This document shows positions 53,366-62,213 of a DNA stretch of 64,000 nt, piece after piece. Source of the DNA: Duganella sp. BJB476 (GTDB lineage: Bacteria > Pseudomonadota > Gammaproteobacteria > Burkholderiales > Burkholderiaceae_D); assembly GCF_003416895.1 (NCBI RefSeq), contig NZ_QVIO01000001.1:744001-808000 (forward strand). Reading direction: 5' to 3'. The stretch's first letter is position 1, and each line of letters begins with the position of its first letter. Made by a program: the position numbers and the translations under genes. A model generated the notes under the pieces. That model ran no database searches, was not told the origin of the DNA, and saw nothing but the letters and a program-made list of their open reading frames with translations.

Positions 53366-54718
53366 ATGTCGAATCAAAAATTATCGTTGCTGGAAAAAGT
53401 GGGTTTTGGCGCCGGCGACATGGCGCTGAATGTGGTGATTTCGTCGATGATGTTGATCATCACCTTCTTCTACACCGATATCTACGGCCTGAAGACGGTC
53501 GACCTGGCGATGATGTTCGGCGTGGTGAAGTTCGTCGGCGCGATGGCCGACCTGACGATGGGGCAGATCACCGACCGCGTCACCAGCCGCTGGGGGCGTT
53601 ACCGTCCGTGGCTGCTGCTGTTGGCCGTGCCGTATGGGCTCAGCGTGTTCTTCGTCTTCACCACGCCCGATTGGGGCTATAGCGCCAAGCTGGTTTGGGC
53701 CTACTCGACCTACATCATCATGACCATCATGACGGCGGGCGTGGGCATTCCCTACATCTCGCTGCCCAGCGCCTTGTCCAAGGATCCGCAGGAGACCTTG
53801 TCCGCCAACGGCTACCGCCTGTTCTTCGCCAAGATCGGCGCCTTCATGGTGACGGTGATCGTGCCGCTGCTGTCGGAGCGCTGGGGCGGCGGCAACGCTG
53901 CGGCCGGCTACCAGTTCGCCATGGCCGTGATGGCAGGCATGGGCGTGCTGCTGTTCCTGTTCTGCTTCTTTACCACCCAGGAGCGCGTGCGGCACGTGGT
54001 GCAGCGCCAGTCGCTGTGGGCGCAGGTGAAGGTGCTGGTCAAGAACGACCAGTGGCTGATCCTGTGCGGCGTCTGCGTGACCGGCACCATCGGCTATGTG
54101 GTGCGTGGCTCGGTGGCCATCTACTACGCAAAATACTACCTCGGCGCGGACGGTCCGACCATCTCGGCCTTCCTGTCCACCGGCGTGGTGGCCGCCATTG
54201 TGTCGATGATCGCTTCCACGTGGATCACCAAGGTCTATTGCAAGGTCAATCTGTTCCGCTGGACGCAGATCGGCGTGGGCCTGATCAGCGGCGCGATGTA
54301 TTTTTTCGTCGGGCCGGGCGACACCGTGCTGGCGTTTGTGCTGTACTTCCTGCTGTCGTTCGTGGTGGACTTGCATGCGCCGGTGTTCTGGTCGGCCATC
54401 GCCGAGACCATCGACTACGGCATGGTCAAGACGGGCAAGCGTGTATCGGGCTTCGCTTTCGGCGGCATTTCGGTCTGCCAGAAGGCGGGCATGGGCATCG
54501 CCGGCGTCCTGGTCGGCAAGCTGCTGACGCATTTCGCCTATGTGCCCAACGTCGAGCAGACCGCCTACGCGCTGCACGGCATCGTGCTGATGATGACGTT
54601 GATTCCAGGTTTCTTCCACACCGTGATGGGACTGTTGATGTTCAAGTATCGTATCAACGACAAGTACTACACGGAGGTCAAGGCGGAAATGGGAGTCAAG
54701 GGCTATGTGGCAGTCTAA
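53366..54718 (+). CDS. GPH-family sugar:cation symporter (MFS)
   Basis: About 450 aa, 12 hydrophobic segments. Belongs to glycoside-pentoside-hexuronide symporters (MelB/XylP/YicJ type): EKVGFGAGDMALNVVISSMM at the N-terminus, GQITDRVTSRWGRYRPWLLL loop 2-3, and FWSAIAETIDYGMVKTGKR late in the sequence. The ATG at 53366 has GGAG at 53356-53359. It would carry the sugar or short oligosaccharide across the inner membrane after TonB uptake. Neighbours on both sides are pentose genes. Confidence 0.92.
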   Translation: MSNQKLSLLEKVGFGAGDMALNVVISSMMLIITFFYTDIYGLKTVDLAMMFGVVKFVGAMADLTMGQITDRVTSRWGRYRPWLLLLAVPYGLSVFFVFTTPDWGYSAKLVWAYSTYIIMTIMTAGVGIPYISLPSALSKDPQETLSANGYRLFFAKIGAFMVTVIVPLLSERWGGGNAAAGYQFAMAVMAGMGVLLFLFCFFTTQERVRHVVQRQSLWAQVKVLVKNDQWLILCGVCVTGTIGYVVRGSVAIYYAKYYLGADGPTISAFLSTGVVAAIVSMIASTWITKVYCKVNLFRWTQIGVGLISGAMYFFVGPGDTVLAFVLYFLLSFVVDLHAPVFWSAIAETIDYGMVKTGKRVSGFAFGGISVCQKAGMGIAGVLVGKLLTHFAYVPNVEQTAYALHGIVLMMTLIPGFFHTVMGLLMFKYRINDKYYTEVKAEMGVKGYVAV

Positions 54719-54737
54719 TTTTTTGGAAATCGAAGCA

Positions 54738-55685
54738 ATGGAAGATGTACTCACTCCGCTGATCGAGCAGCGCGCCGATCCTTTTATCATTCGTCACAGC
54801 GACGGCTATTACTACTTTACCGCTTCGGTGCCGCAGTACGACCGCATCGAGCTGCGCCGCGCGAAGACCATCGCCGGCCTGGCGGATGCGGACAAGGTCG
54901 ATGTCTGGCACAAGCCGGACACCGGTCCGTATAGCGAACTGGTTTGGGCGCCGGAGCTGCACTTCAACGACGGCGCATGGTACGTCTACTTTGCCGCCGC
55001 ACCTAGCCGCGAGATCAAACACAAGCTGTTCCAGCACCGCATGTACGCGATCCGCAACGCCAATCCGAATCCCTTGGAAGGCGAGTGGGAGTTCATGGGC
55101 CAGGTCGATACCGGCATCGACACCTTCTGCCTGGATGCCACCACCTTCAGTCACAGGGGGCAGCTGTATTACCTGTGGGCGCAGAAGGACGTCGCCATCG
55201 AGGGCAATTCCAACCTGTACATCGCGCCGATGAAGACGCCGTGGCAGCTGGGCGGCCCACCGGTCATGCTGAGCAAGCCCGAATTCGACTGGGAGGTCCG
55301 CGGCTTCTGGGTCAACGAAGGCCCGTCGGTGCTGAAGAAGAACGGCAAGATCTTCATCAGCTATTCGGCCAGCGCCACCGATGAGAACTACGCCATGGGC
55401 CTGTTGTGGGCGGACGAAAACGCCGACCTGCTGGACCCTGCATCATGGACCAAACTGCCGCAGCCAGTGCTGCAAACCTGCTACGAGCATGGCGTGTACG
55501 GACCGGGACATAACAGCTTCACCATCGGCGATGATGGCGAGACCGTCATGTTGGTTTATCATGCACGCACCTATACCGAGATTATCGGCGATCCGCTGTG
55601 GAACCCGGACCGGCACACCTACGTCAAACCGCTGAAGTGGGACGGGCAGGGCATGCCGGTATTCGGAAAACCGTCTATCACCTGA
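54738..55685 (+). CDS. Glycoside hydrolase family 43 (arabinofuranosidase/xylosidase-like)
   Basis: About 315 aa from the ATG at 54738 (an earlier ATG at 54705 lies inside the symporter gene). Five-bladed beta-propeller family: Asp14 in RADPFI (general base), an Asp in TFCLDATTF (about 133, pKa modulator) and Glu194 in WVNEGPSVL (general acid), plus the ELVWAPELH blade motif. There is no signal peptide, so it acts in the cytoplasm on imported oligosaccharide, releasing arabinose or xylose. GH43 includes both activities; the downstream L-arabonate-type enzymes favour arabinose. Confidence 0.86.
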   Translation: MEDVLTPLIEQRADPFIIRHSDGYYYFTASVPQYDRIELRRAKTIAGLADADKVDVWHKPDTGPYSELVWAPELHFNDGAWYVYFAAAPSREIKHKLFQHRMYAIRNANPNPLEGEWEFMGQVDTGIDTFCLDATTFSHRGQLYYLWAQKDVAIEGNSNLYIAPMKTPWQLGGPPVMLSKPEFDWEVRGFWVNEGPSVLKKNGKIFISYSASATDENYAMGLLWADENADLLDPASWTKLPQPVLQTCYEHGVYGPGHNSFTIGDDGETVMLVYHARTYTEIIGDPLWNPDRHTYVKPLKWDGQGMPVFGKPSIT

Positions 55686-55707
55686 GCGAGACTGCACCAA
55701 TCATTGC

Positions 55708-55740
55708 GGCGGCCGAGAGGGTTTATTCCTCTCGGCCGCC
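55708..55740. other. 13-bp perfect hairpin between GH43 and epimerase genes
   Basis: Stem 55708-55720 with 55728-55740, loop GTTTATT, lying just after the GH43 stop and 22 nt before the epimerase ATG. Only a weak T tract follows, so it may be a partial terminator or an mRNA stabiliser that sets different expression of upstream and downstream genes. Confidence 0.6.
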
Positions 55741-55761
55741 TTGCCATTAGAAAGCCACACC

Positions 55762-56811
55762 ATGTCCCAACCTACGATCACCACATCCGCCTTCGGCCCC
55801 GAAGCCACCCTGTACACCCTGACCAACGCCAACGGCATGATCGTCAAGATCAGCGACCTTGGCGGCGTGATCACCGAAATCCACACGCCGGACCGCGACG
55901 GCCAGCTGGCCGACGTCTGCCTCGGCTTCGACGATGCCGCCGCCTACCTGGGCGAATCGCACTACCTCGGTGCGCTGATCGGCCGTTATGGCAACCGCAT
56001 CGCCAACGGCCGTTTCACGCTGGACGGCGAAACCTATGAGCTGAACGTGAATAACGGTGTAAACCATTTACACGGAGGCCTGGACGGCTTCCACCGCCGC
56101 ATGTGGGAAGCCGAAACCTTCGCCACGCCCAAATCGGCGGGCCTCATCCTGAGCTACCTGAGCCCCGACGGCGAACAAGGCTACCCGGGCAACCTGGAAG
56201 TCACCGCCATCTACGAACTGCGGAACAATAACGAATTGCGTATCGCTTTCCACGCAATCAGCGATAAAGCGACGCCGGTCAACCTGACCAACCACGCTTA
56301 TTTCAACCTGGCCGGCAAGGGCGACATCCTGTCCCACGAGCTGACCATCGCCGCCGACGCCTACACGCCGGTCGACAGCGGCCTGATACCCACCGGCGAA
56401 CTGCCTGCGGTGGCAGGCACGCCGTTCGACTTCCGCACGCCGCACGCGATCGGCGCGCGCATCAACGAAGACGACGAGCAGCTGCGCCACGGCGCCGGCT
56501 ACGACCACAACTTCGTGCTGAATAAATCCGCGCCTGGCGCGCTGGAACTGGCGGTCCGCGTGCGCGATCCGTCCTCCGGCCGCGTGCTGGAAGTGCTGAC
56601 CCAGGAGCCGGGCGTGCAGTTCTATAGCGGGAACTTCCTGCATGACGGCATGGGTGGAAAAGGGCGTATCTACAGCCATCGCAGCGGCTTTTGCCTCGAA
56701 CCGCAGCACTATCCGGACTCGCCGAACCGTCCCGAATTCCCGTCGACGATACTGCGTCCGGGCGAGGAGTACACCACCGTCATGAGCTACCGCTTCTCCG
56801 TCGAGGACTGA
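55762..56811 (+). CDS. galM: Aldose 1-epimerase
   Basis: About 349 aa. Converts alpha and beta anomers of aldoses. It has the mutarotase motifs: GRYGNRIANGRF, NHLHGGLDGFHRR (His102-His104 region), the catalytic His in NLTNHAYFNL, GYDHNFVLN and the C-terminal FCLEPQHYPDSPN with catalytic Glu. The ATG at 55762 lies after a 13-bp hairpin and has only a weak ribosome-binding site. In a locus with a sugar 1-dehydrogenase that acts on the cyclic sugar, it would supply the correct anomer after hydrolysis. Confidence 0.92.
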   Translation: MSQPTITTSAFGPEATLYTLTNANGMIVKISDLGGVITEIHTPDRDGQLADVCLGFDDAAAYLGESHYLGALIGRYGNRIANGRFTLDGETYELNVNNGVNHLHGGLDGFHRRMWEAETFATPKSAGLILSYLSPDGEQGYPGNLEVTAIYELRNNNELRIAFHAISDKATPVNLTNHAYFNLAGKGDILSHELTIAADAYTPVDSGLIPTGELPAVAGTPFDFRTPHAIGARINEDDEQLRHGAGYDHNFVLNKSAPGALELAVRVRDPSSGRVLEVLTQEPGVQFYSGNFLHDGMGGKGRIYSHRSGFCLEPQHYPDSPNRPEFPSTILRPGEEYTTVMSYRFSVED

Positions 56812-56827
56812 TACCGATTCGGGTATC
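56810..56827. promoter_or_regulatory. GATAC-N8-GTATC palindrome upstream of the dehydratase gene
   Basis: GATAC (56810-56814) and GTATC (56823-56827), same 8-nt spacing as the site at 50247-50264. It overlaps the epimerase stop codon and lies 20 nt upstream of a candidate promoter. Confidence 0.55.
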
Positions 56828-56846
56828 AAAGTCGAATAATAATTTA

Positions 56847-56876
56847 TTGGAAAGATATCTCACTACAACTTAGTAT
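56847..56876 (+). promoter_or_regulatory. Candidate promoter of the arabonate dehydratase block
   Basis: TTGGAA (56847-56852), 18-nt spacer, TAGTAT (56871-56876) in a locally AT-rich stretch. A leader hairpin with a 7-bp core (56889-56895 with 56907-56913) follows before the ATG at 56940. Moderate support only. Confidence 0.35.
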
Positions 56877-56939
56877 GGCTTATCGATGCGGGGGCATGAC
56901 AAGCACGCCCCCGTACAAGAACATACTGAGGAGATATGC

Positions 56940-58682
56940 ATGTCCGATAACGACAAAAAGGTGAAGCTGCGCTCCGCCGAGTGGTTTGGTACCCAAGACA
57001 AAAACGGTTTCATGTATCGCAGCTGGATGAAGAATCAGGGCATTCCTGATCATGAATTCCAGGGCAAACCTATCATCGGCATCTGCAACACGTGGTCGGA
57101 GCTGACCCCTTGCAATGCCCACTTCCGCAAACTGGCGGAGCACGTCAAGCGTGGCATTCTCGAAGCAGGCGGCTTCCCGGTTGAATTCCCGGTGTTCTCC
57201 AACGGCGAATCGAACCTGCGTCCAACCGCCATGTTGACCCGTAACCTGGCCAGCATGGACGTCGAAGAATCTATCCGCGGCAATCCGATGGACGGCGTGG
57301 TACTGCTGGTCGGCTGCGACAAAACCACGCCGGCGCTGTTGATGGGCGCCGCCTCGGTCGACATTCCCACTATCGTCGTCAGCGGCGGCCCTATGCTGAA
57401 CGGTAAGCTGAACGGCAAGAACATCGGCTCCGGCACCGCCGTATGGCAGCTGCACGAGCAGGTCAAGGCCGGTGAAATCACCATGCACGAATTCATGTCG
57501 GCGGAATCGGGCCACTCCCGTTCCGCAGGCACCTGCAACACCATGGGCACCGCGTCCACGATGGCCTGCATGGCCGAAGCGCTGGGCACCACGCTGCCGC
57601 ACAACGCCGCCATTCCCGCCGTCGATTCGCGCCGCTACATCCTGGCGCATATGTCGGGCATCCGCGCCGTCGAGATGGTCAAGGAAGGCCTGACGCTGTC
57701 GAAGATCCTCAAGCGCGAGAACTTCGAGAACGCGATCCGCGTCAACGCCGCCATCGGTGGTTCGACCAACGCCGTGATTCACCTTAAAGCCATCGCCGGC
57801 CGCATCGGCGTCGACCTGGAGCTGGAAGACTGGACCCGCGTCGGTCGCGGCACGCCAACCATCGTCGACCTGCTGCCGTCGGGCCGCTTCCTGATGGAAG
57901 AGTTCTACTACGCCGGCGGCCTTCCAGGCGCGATTCGCCGCATGGGCGATGGCGGCCTGGTACCGCATCCGGATGCGCTGACCGTCAACGGAAAATCGCT
58001 GTGGGAAAACTGCAAGGAAGCGCCGATCTACGACGACGAAGTGATACGTCCACTGGAGAAGCCGCTGCTGAAGGATGGCGGCATCTGCATCCTGCGCGGC
58101 AACCTGGCGCCGCGTGGCGCCGTGCTGAAACCATCTGCCGCCACGCCGGAACTGATGCAGCATCGCGGCCGCGCCGTGGTGTTCGAGGACTTCGAGCATT
58201 ACAAGAGCCGCATCGTCGACCCGGAACTGGAAGTTGATGCCAACTCGGTGCTGGTGATGAAGAACTGCGGCCCGAAAGGTTATCCGGGCATGGCCGAAGT
58301 AGGGAATATGGGCCTGCCACCGAAACTGCTGGCGGCTGGTGTCAAGGACATGGTCCGTATCTCGGATGCGCGCATGAGCGGCACAGCCTACGGCACCGTG
58401 GTGCTGCACGTGGCGCCGGAAGCGATGGCCGGCGGCCCGCTGGGCATCGTCAAGGACGGCGACTGGATCACGCTCGATTGCGCAGGCGGCCTGCTGAACC
58501 TGGAGATATCGGAAGCGGAGATGGCGGAGCGCCAGGCCGTGCGCGTCGCCGGCTCGGCGCCGGGTCCCAAGACCGGCTACCAGAAACTGTACATCGATCA
58601 CGTGCTGCAAGCCGACGAAGGCTGCGATTTCGACTTCCTGGTCGGGAATCGCGGATCGGCCGTGCCGCGCCACTCGCACTAA
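56940..58682 (+). CDS. araC: L-arabonate dehydratase (IlvD/Edd family)
   Basis: About 580 aa. Removes water from L-arabonate (or a related pentonate) to give 2-keto-3-deoxy-pentonate. Iron-sulfur ligands Cys58 (TPCN), Cys126 (GCDKTTPA) and Cys199 (GTCNTMGTAST) are at family positions. The C-terminal FLVGNRGSAVPRHSH and the AEVGNMGLPPKLLAAGV block match L-arabonate dehydratases rather than xylonate dehydratase XylD or dihydroxyacid dehydratase IlvD. GAGGAG at 56928-56933 supports the start. It heads the oxidative block: dehydratase, AraD1-like enzyme, aldehyde dehydrogenase, SDR. Confidence 0.88.
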   Translation: MSDNDKKVKLRSAEWFGTQDKNGFMYRSWMKNQGIPDHEFQGKPIIGICNTWSELTPCNAHFRKLAEHVKRGILEAGGFPVEFPVFSNGESNLRPTAMLTRNLASMDVEESIRGNPMDGVVLLVGCDKTTPALLMGAASVDIPTIVVSGGPMLNGKLNGKNIGSGTAVWQLHEQVKAGEITMHEFMSAESGHSRSAGTCNTMGTASTMACMAEALGTTLPHNAAIPAVDSRRYILAHMSGIRAVEMVKEGLTLSKILKRENFENAIRVNAAIGGSTNAVIHLKAIAGRIGVDLELEDWTRVGRGTPTIVDLLPSGRFLMEEFYYAGGLPGAIRRMGDGGLVPHPDALTVNGKSLWENCKEAPIYDDEVIRPLEKPLLKDGGICILRGNLAPRGAVLKPSAATPELMQHRGRAVVFEDFEHYKSRIVDPELEVDANSVLVMKNCGPKGYPGMAEVGNMGLPPKLLAAGVKDMVRISDARMSGTAYGTVVLHVAPEAMAGGPLGIVKDGDWITLDCAGGLLNLEISEAEMAERQAVRVAGSAPGPKTGYQKLYIDHVLQADEGCDFDFLVGNRGSAVPRHSH

Positions 58683-58699
58683 TCAAATTCGGAGACACC

Positions 58700-59692
58700 A
58701 TGCTACTCGTACAATTCAAGAACGAACAAGGCGCGCGCCAGGTCGGCGTGCTGGAACAGAACTCCATCCGCGTCATCGAAGGCTACGACAGGACCTACGC
58801 ACTGGCGCTGGCCGCGATACGCCAGTCGATCGGCCTGGCCGACCTGGTGGTGAAGTCCGCCGGATCCACGTTGCTGGCGTTCGACGCCGTCGCAGCGTCG
58901 GGCCGCCTGCTGCCGCCGCTGGACCACAGCGACGACGCCCATTGCTACGTCACCGGCACCGGCCTGACTCACCTGGGCAGCGCCGATACCCGTGACGCCA
59001 TGCACAAGAAAATCGGCGGCGACGTCGAATCCCTGAGCGACTCCATGAAGATGTTCCGCATGGGCGTTGAAGGCGGCAAGCCTGCAGAGGGCGAAGCCGG
59101 CGTGCAGCCGGAATGGTTCTACAAGGGCGACGGTTCCATCGTCGCCGCCAGCGGCCAGGCCCTGAGCATGCCGGACTTCGCTCTGGATGGCGGCGAAGAG
59201 CCTGAAGTGGCGGGCCTGTACGTGATCGGCGACGACGGTCAGCCGTACCGCGTCGGCTACGCCATCGGCAACGAATTCTCGGACCACGTGACCGAGCGCC
59301 AGAACTACCTGTACCTGGCGCACTCCAAGCTGCGCGCCTGTGGCCTGGGCCCGGCGCTGCTGGTCGGCGAAGCGCCTGCGCATATCGAAGGCACCTCGCG
59401 TATCTATGACGTCGAAGGCAAGGTCCGCTGGCAGAAGGCTTTCTTCAGCGGCGAGCAGAATATGTCGCACACTATCGGCAACCTGGAACACCACCACTTC
59501 AAGTACCCGCTGTTCAAGCGTCCGGGCGATGTGCATATCCACTTCTTCGGTACGGCGACGCTGAGCGTGGCCGACAACATCGTCGTCAAACCCGGCGAGA
59601 CGTTTGAAATCGAAGCACCGCAATTCGGCCCGGTCCTGCGCAACAAGCTGACCGTGTACAAAACCGAAGTCGCGAAAGTGAAAGCATTATGA
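58700..59692 (+). CDS. AraD1/GguC family protein (FAH superfamily), putative 2-keto-3-deoxy-pentonate dehydratase
   Basis: About 330 aa. It belongs to the AraD1/GguC group within the fumarylacetoacetate hydrolase superfamily, recognised from [40 protein letters not shown] and [20 protein letters not shown]. By context it should convert 2-keto-3-deoxy-L-arabonate to alpha-ketoglutaric semialdehyde, a step that the DHDPS-type AraD does elsewhere and that the FAH-fold XylX does for xylose in Caulobacter. The activity is inferred from position. GGAG precedes the ATG; its stop overlaps the next gene by 4 nt. Confidence 0.82.
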   Translation: MLLVQFKNEQGARQVGVLEQNSIRVIEGYDRTYALALAAIRQSIGLADLVVKSAGSTLLAFDAVAASGRLLPPLDHSDDAHCYVTGTGLTHLGSADTRDAMHKKIGGDVESLSDSMKMFRMGVEGGKPAEGEAGVQPEWFYKGDGSIVAASGQALSMPDFALDGGEEPEVAGLYVIGDDGQPYRVGYAIGNEFSDHVTERQNYLYLAHSKLRACGLGPALLVGEAPAHIEGTSRIYDVEGKVRWQKAFFSGEQNMSHTIGNLEHHHFKYPLFKRPGDVHIHFFGTATLSVADNIVVKPGETFEIEAPQFGPVLRNKLTVYKTEVAKVKAL

Positions 59693-61257
59693 TCATTACC
59701 GGTGAAGCACTGATAGGCGGCGTGGCCGTCAAAGGCACTGGCGCTGCCATCCGCGGCTACAACCCATCGCTGCAAGCGCCGATGGAGCCTGAATTCCATG
59801 CTGTCGATTTCGCGCAGATCGACCAGGCCTGCCGCCTGGCCGACGCCGCGTTCGACACCTTCCGCTCGCTGAGCGACGAGAAACGCGCGGTCTTCCTCGA
59901 AACCATCGGGGAACAGATCATGGCGCTGGGCGATGTGCTGGTGGAGCGCGTGATGGCCGAAAGCGGCCTGCCGCGCCCGCGCATTGAGGGTGAGCGTGGC
60001 CGCACCGTCGGCCAGTTGAAACTGTTTGCCAACCTGCTGCGCGAAGGCTCGTGGAACGATGTCCGCATCGACAAGGCGCTGCCGGAACGGGCGCCGCCGC
60101 GTCCCGACCTGCGGATGCGCATGATCGGTCTCGGTCCGGTAGCGGTCTTCGCGGCCAGTAACTTCCCGTTGGCTTTTTCTGTGGCTGGTGGCGATACCGC
60201 GTCGGCACTGGCGGCCGGCTGCCCGGTGGTGCTGAAGGCGCACTCCGCGCATCCCGGCACGTCCGAGCTGGTGGGCCGCGCAGTGGTCAAGGCGGTGGAG
60301 CTTTGTGGCCTGCCTGCCGGCGTGTTCTCGCTGCTGACCGGCAGTGGCAACGGCATCGGCCAGGAGTTGGTGCGTCATCCTGCGATCAAGGCGGTCGGCT
60401 TCACCGGCTCGCGCAGCGGTGGCCTGGCGTTGATGGCTGTTGCGGCCGCGCGTCCGGTGCCGATTCCCGTGTATGCGGAAATGAGTTCGATTAATCCGGT
60501 GTTCCTGATGCCGCGTGCATTGGCTGCGCGCGCCGAGGAAATCGCCGCCGGTTTCGCCGGTTCGCTGGTGCTGGGCGTGGGACAGATGTGCACCAATCCG
60601 GGATTGGTGATCGGCGTCGGCGGCCCTGACCTGGACCGCTTTGCCAACGCCGCCGCGCAGGCGCTGGCCGGTGGCGCCGCATGCGCGATGCTGTCGCCTG
60701 GGATCGCCGGCAGCTTCCAGCGCGGGATCACGCAACTGGCGGAGCATGCGGACGTGAAGACGCTGGCGCTGGCGCCGCAATCGGAAGGCAAGGGCGCCCC
60801 GGCGCTGTTCGTCGCCAGTGGCGCGGCCTTCCTGTCGCAGCATGCGTTGTCGGAGGAAGTATTCGGCCCGGCTTCGTTGCTGGTCGCCTGCAAGGACATC
60901 GCGGAGCTGCATCAAGTCGCCGAAAGCCTGGAAGGCCAGCTGACCGCCACCCTGCAACTGGACGATGGTGACCTGGATCTGGCACATGCGCTGCTGCCGG
61001 TACTGGAGCGCAAAGCCGGTCGCATCCTGGCCAACGGTTTCCCGACCGGCGTGGAAGTGTGCAGTGCGATGGTGCACGGCGGTCCGTTCCCGTCGACCTC
61101 CGATGGCCGCAGCACGTCCGTAGGTACGGGCGCCATCGTGCGCTTCCTGCGTCCGGTGTCGTACCAGAACCTGTCGCAGGCCTTGCTGCCGGAGGTATTG
61201 CGCGACAACGGCGCCGCAACCTGGCGTCGCCGCGAGGGCGAACTGACGCGCGGCTGA
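59689..61257 (+). CDS. Alpha-ketoglutaric semialdehyde dehydrogenase (2,5-dioxovalerate dehydrogenase)
   Basis: About 522 aa. NAD(P)-dependent aldehyde dehydrogenase: catalytic Cys301 in GQMCTNPG and general base Glu264 in [10 protein letters not shown]; the cofactor motif FTGSRSGG is present. Its length and the N-terminal [16 protein letters not shown] are typical of KGSADH enzymes in pentose or hydroxyproline pathways. It completes the route to 2-oxoglutarate. The ATG overlaps the stop of the AraD1-like gene (ATGA at 59689-59692). Confidence 0.9.
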   Translation: MIITGEALIGGVAVKGTGAAIRGYNPSLQAPMEPEFHAVDFAQIDQACRLADAAFDTFRSLSDEKRAVFLETIGEQIMALGDVLVERVMAESGLPRPRIEGERGRTVGQLKLFANLLREGSWNDVRIDKALPERAPPRPDLRMRMIGLGPVAVFAASNFPLAFSVAGGDTASALAAGCPVVLKAHSAHPGTSELVGRAVVKAVELCGLPAGVFSLLTGSGNGIGQELVRHPAIKAVGFTGSRSGGLALMAVAAARPVPIPVYAEMSSINPVFLMPRALAARAEEIAAGFAGSLVLGVGQMCTNPGLVIGVGGPDLDRFANAAAQALAGGAACAMLSPGIAGSFQRGITQLAEHADVKTLALAPQSEGKGAPALFVASGAAFLSQHALSEEVFGPASLLVACKDIAELHQVAESLEGQLTATLQLDDGDLDLAHALLPVLERKAGRILANGFPTGVEVCSAMVHGGPFPSTSDGRSTSVGTGAIVRFLRPVSYQNLSQALLPEVLRDNGAATWRRREGELTRG

Positions 61258-61279
61258 AAAAAATAATAACGGAGACTGT

Positions 61280-62047
61280 ATGACCCAATTGGCCAAATTT
61301 GGCAGCTTGCGCGGCAAGCGTGTATTTATTACGGGTGGCGGCACAGGGATAGGCGAGGCGATGGTGATTTCCTTCGCCGAGCAGGGCGCGCAGGTGGCAT
61401 TCGTCGACATCGCCCGCGACGCCAGCCTTGCCTTGATACGCAGGGTGAAGGAGGCTGGTTATCCTGAACCCCTGTTCCGCCAGTGCGATATCACCGATAT
61501 CCCGGCGCTGCAAAGCACCATGTCCGAGATGGCGGCCAACGTTGGCGATTTCGACATCCTCGTCAACAACGCCGCCAACGACCAGCGCCACGAGACGGCC
61601 GAGGTGACGGTGGATTACTGGAACGAACGCATCGCCATCAATCAGCGTCCGATGTTCTTCACCTGCCAGGCGGTCCTGGAAGGCATGAAGAAGAAGGGCT
61701 CCGGCTCGATCATCAACGTCGGATCGATCTCGTGGCACGTCAAGAACGCGGGCTATGCGGTGTATGCCACGTCCAAAGCGGCGGTGCATGGCTTGACGCG
61801 CGGGCTGGCGCGCGAGTTCGGCGCGCATGGCATCCGCGTCAATACCGTCACGCCGGGTTGGGTGATGACGCAGCGCCAGATCGACCTGTGGCTGGACGAC
61901 GCGGGCGAGCAGGATATCAAGCGTAACCAGTGCATGCCGACCAAGCTGCTGCCGCAGCACGTGGCATCGATGGTGCTGTTCCTCGCCGCCGAAGACGGTG
62001 CGATGTGCACCGCCCAGGAGTTCATCGTCGACGCCGGCTGGGTATAA
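61280..62047 (+). CDS. SDR-family pentose 1-dehydrogenase (XylB/L-arabinose dehydrogenase-like)
   Basis: About 255 aa. Short-chain dehydrogenase: cofactor motif TGGGTGIG (residues 18-25), NNAAN, catalytic Ser149, Tyr162 and Lys166 (YATSK). The stretch NVGSISWHVKNAGYAVYATS and the ending TAQEFIVDAGWV strongly resemble Caulobacter D-xylose dehydrogenase XylB. Given the arabonate-type dehydratase beside it, the substrate may be L-arabinose, D-xylose or both. It oxidises C1 to the lactone. No lactonase gene is present between here and the right edge. A large inverted repeat follows the stop. Confidence 0.86.
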   Translation: MTQLAKFGSLRGKRVFITGGGTGIGEAMVISFAEQGAQVAFVDIARDASLALIRRVKEAGYPEPLFRQCDITDIPALQSTMSEMAANVGDFDILVNNAANDQRHETAEVTVDYWNERIAINQRPMFFTCQAVLEGMKKKGSGSIINVGSISWHVKNAGYAVYATSKAAVHGLTRGLAREFGAHGIRVNTVTPGWVMTQRQIDLWLDDAGEQDIKRNQCMPTKLLPQHVASMVLFLAAEDGAMCTAQEFIVDAGWV

Positions 62048-62054
62048 AAACAAC

Positions 62055-62140
62055 GGGGGTCAAGTCTGACATTCGGACACGAGCTTTGCCGTAGGGCTGA
62101 TTACGGTAGAGGCCGTGTCCGAATGTCAGACTTGACCCCC
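62055..62140. repeat. Large inverted repeat (27-bp perfect arms)
   Basis: Left arm 62055-62081 and right arm 62114-62140 are perfect complements; the 32-nt loop contains a second stem CCGTA/TACGG (62089-62093 with 62102-62106). The arms begin with GGGGGTCAAG and end with TTGACCCCC. The size and nested structure fit a mobile palindromic (REP/RAYT-type) element or a very strong terminator between the SDR and GH97 genes. Confidence 0.85.
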
Positions 62141-62213
62141 TCCATAAGTTTTGCCCCGGAGACAGCCGTCCTATGAGGCGGTGGGGATACATAACCATAA
62201 AAAAGGCAAGAAC

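Noticed and set aside
56940..62047. A strict D-xylose Weimberg operon (xylXABCD)
   Set aside because: The SDR resembles XylB, but the dehydratase matches L-arabonate dehydratase and the FAH-superfamily member is of the AraD1/GguC group, not XylX; arabinose is the better first guess.
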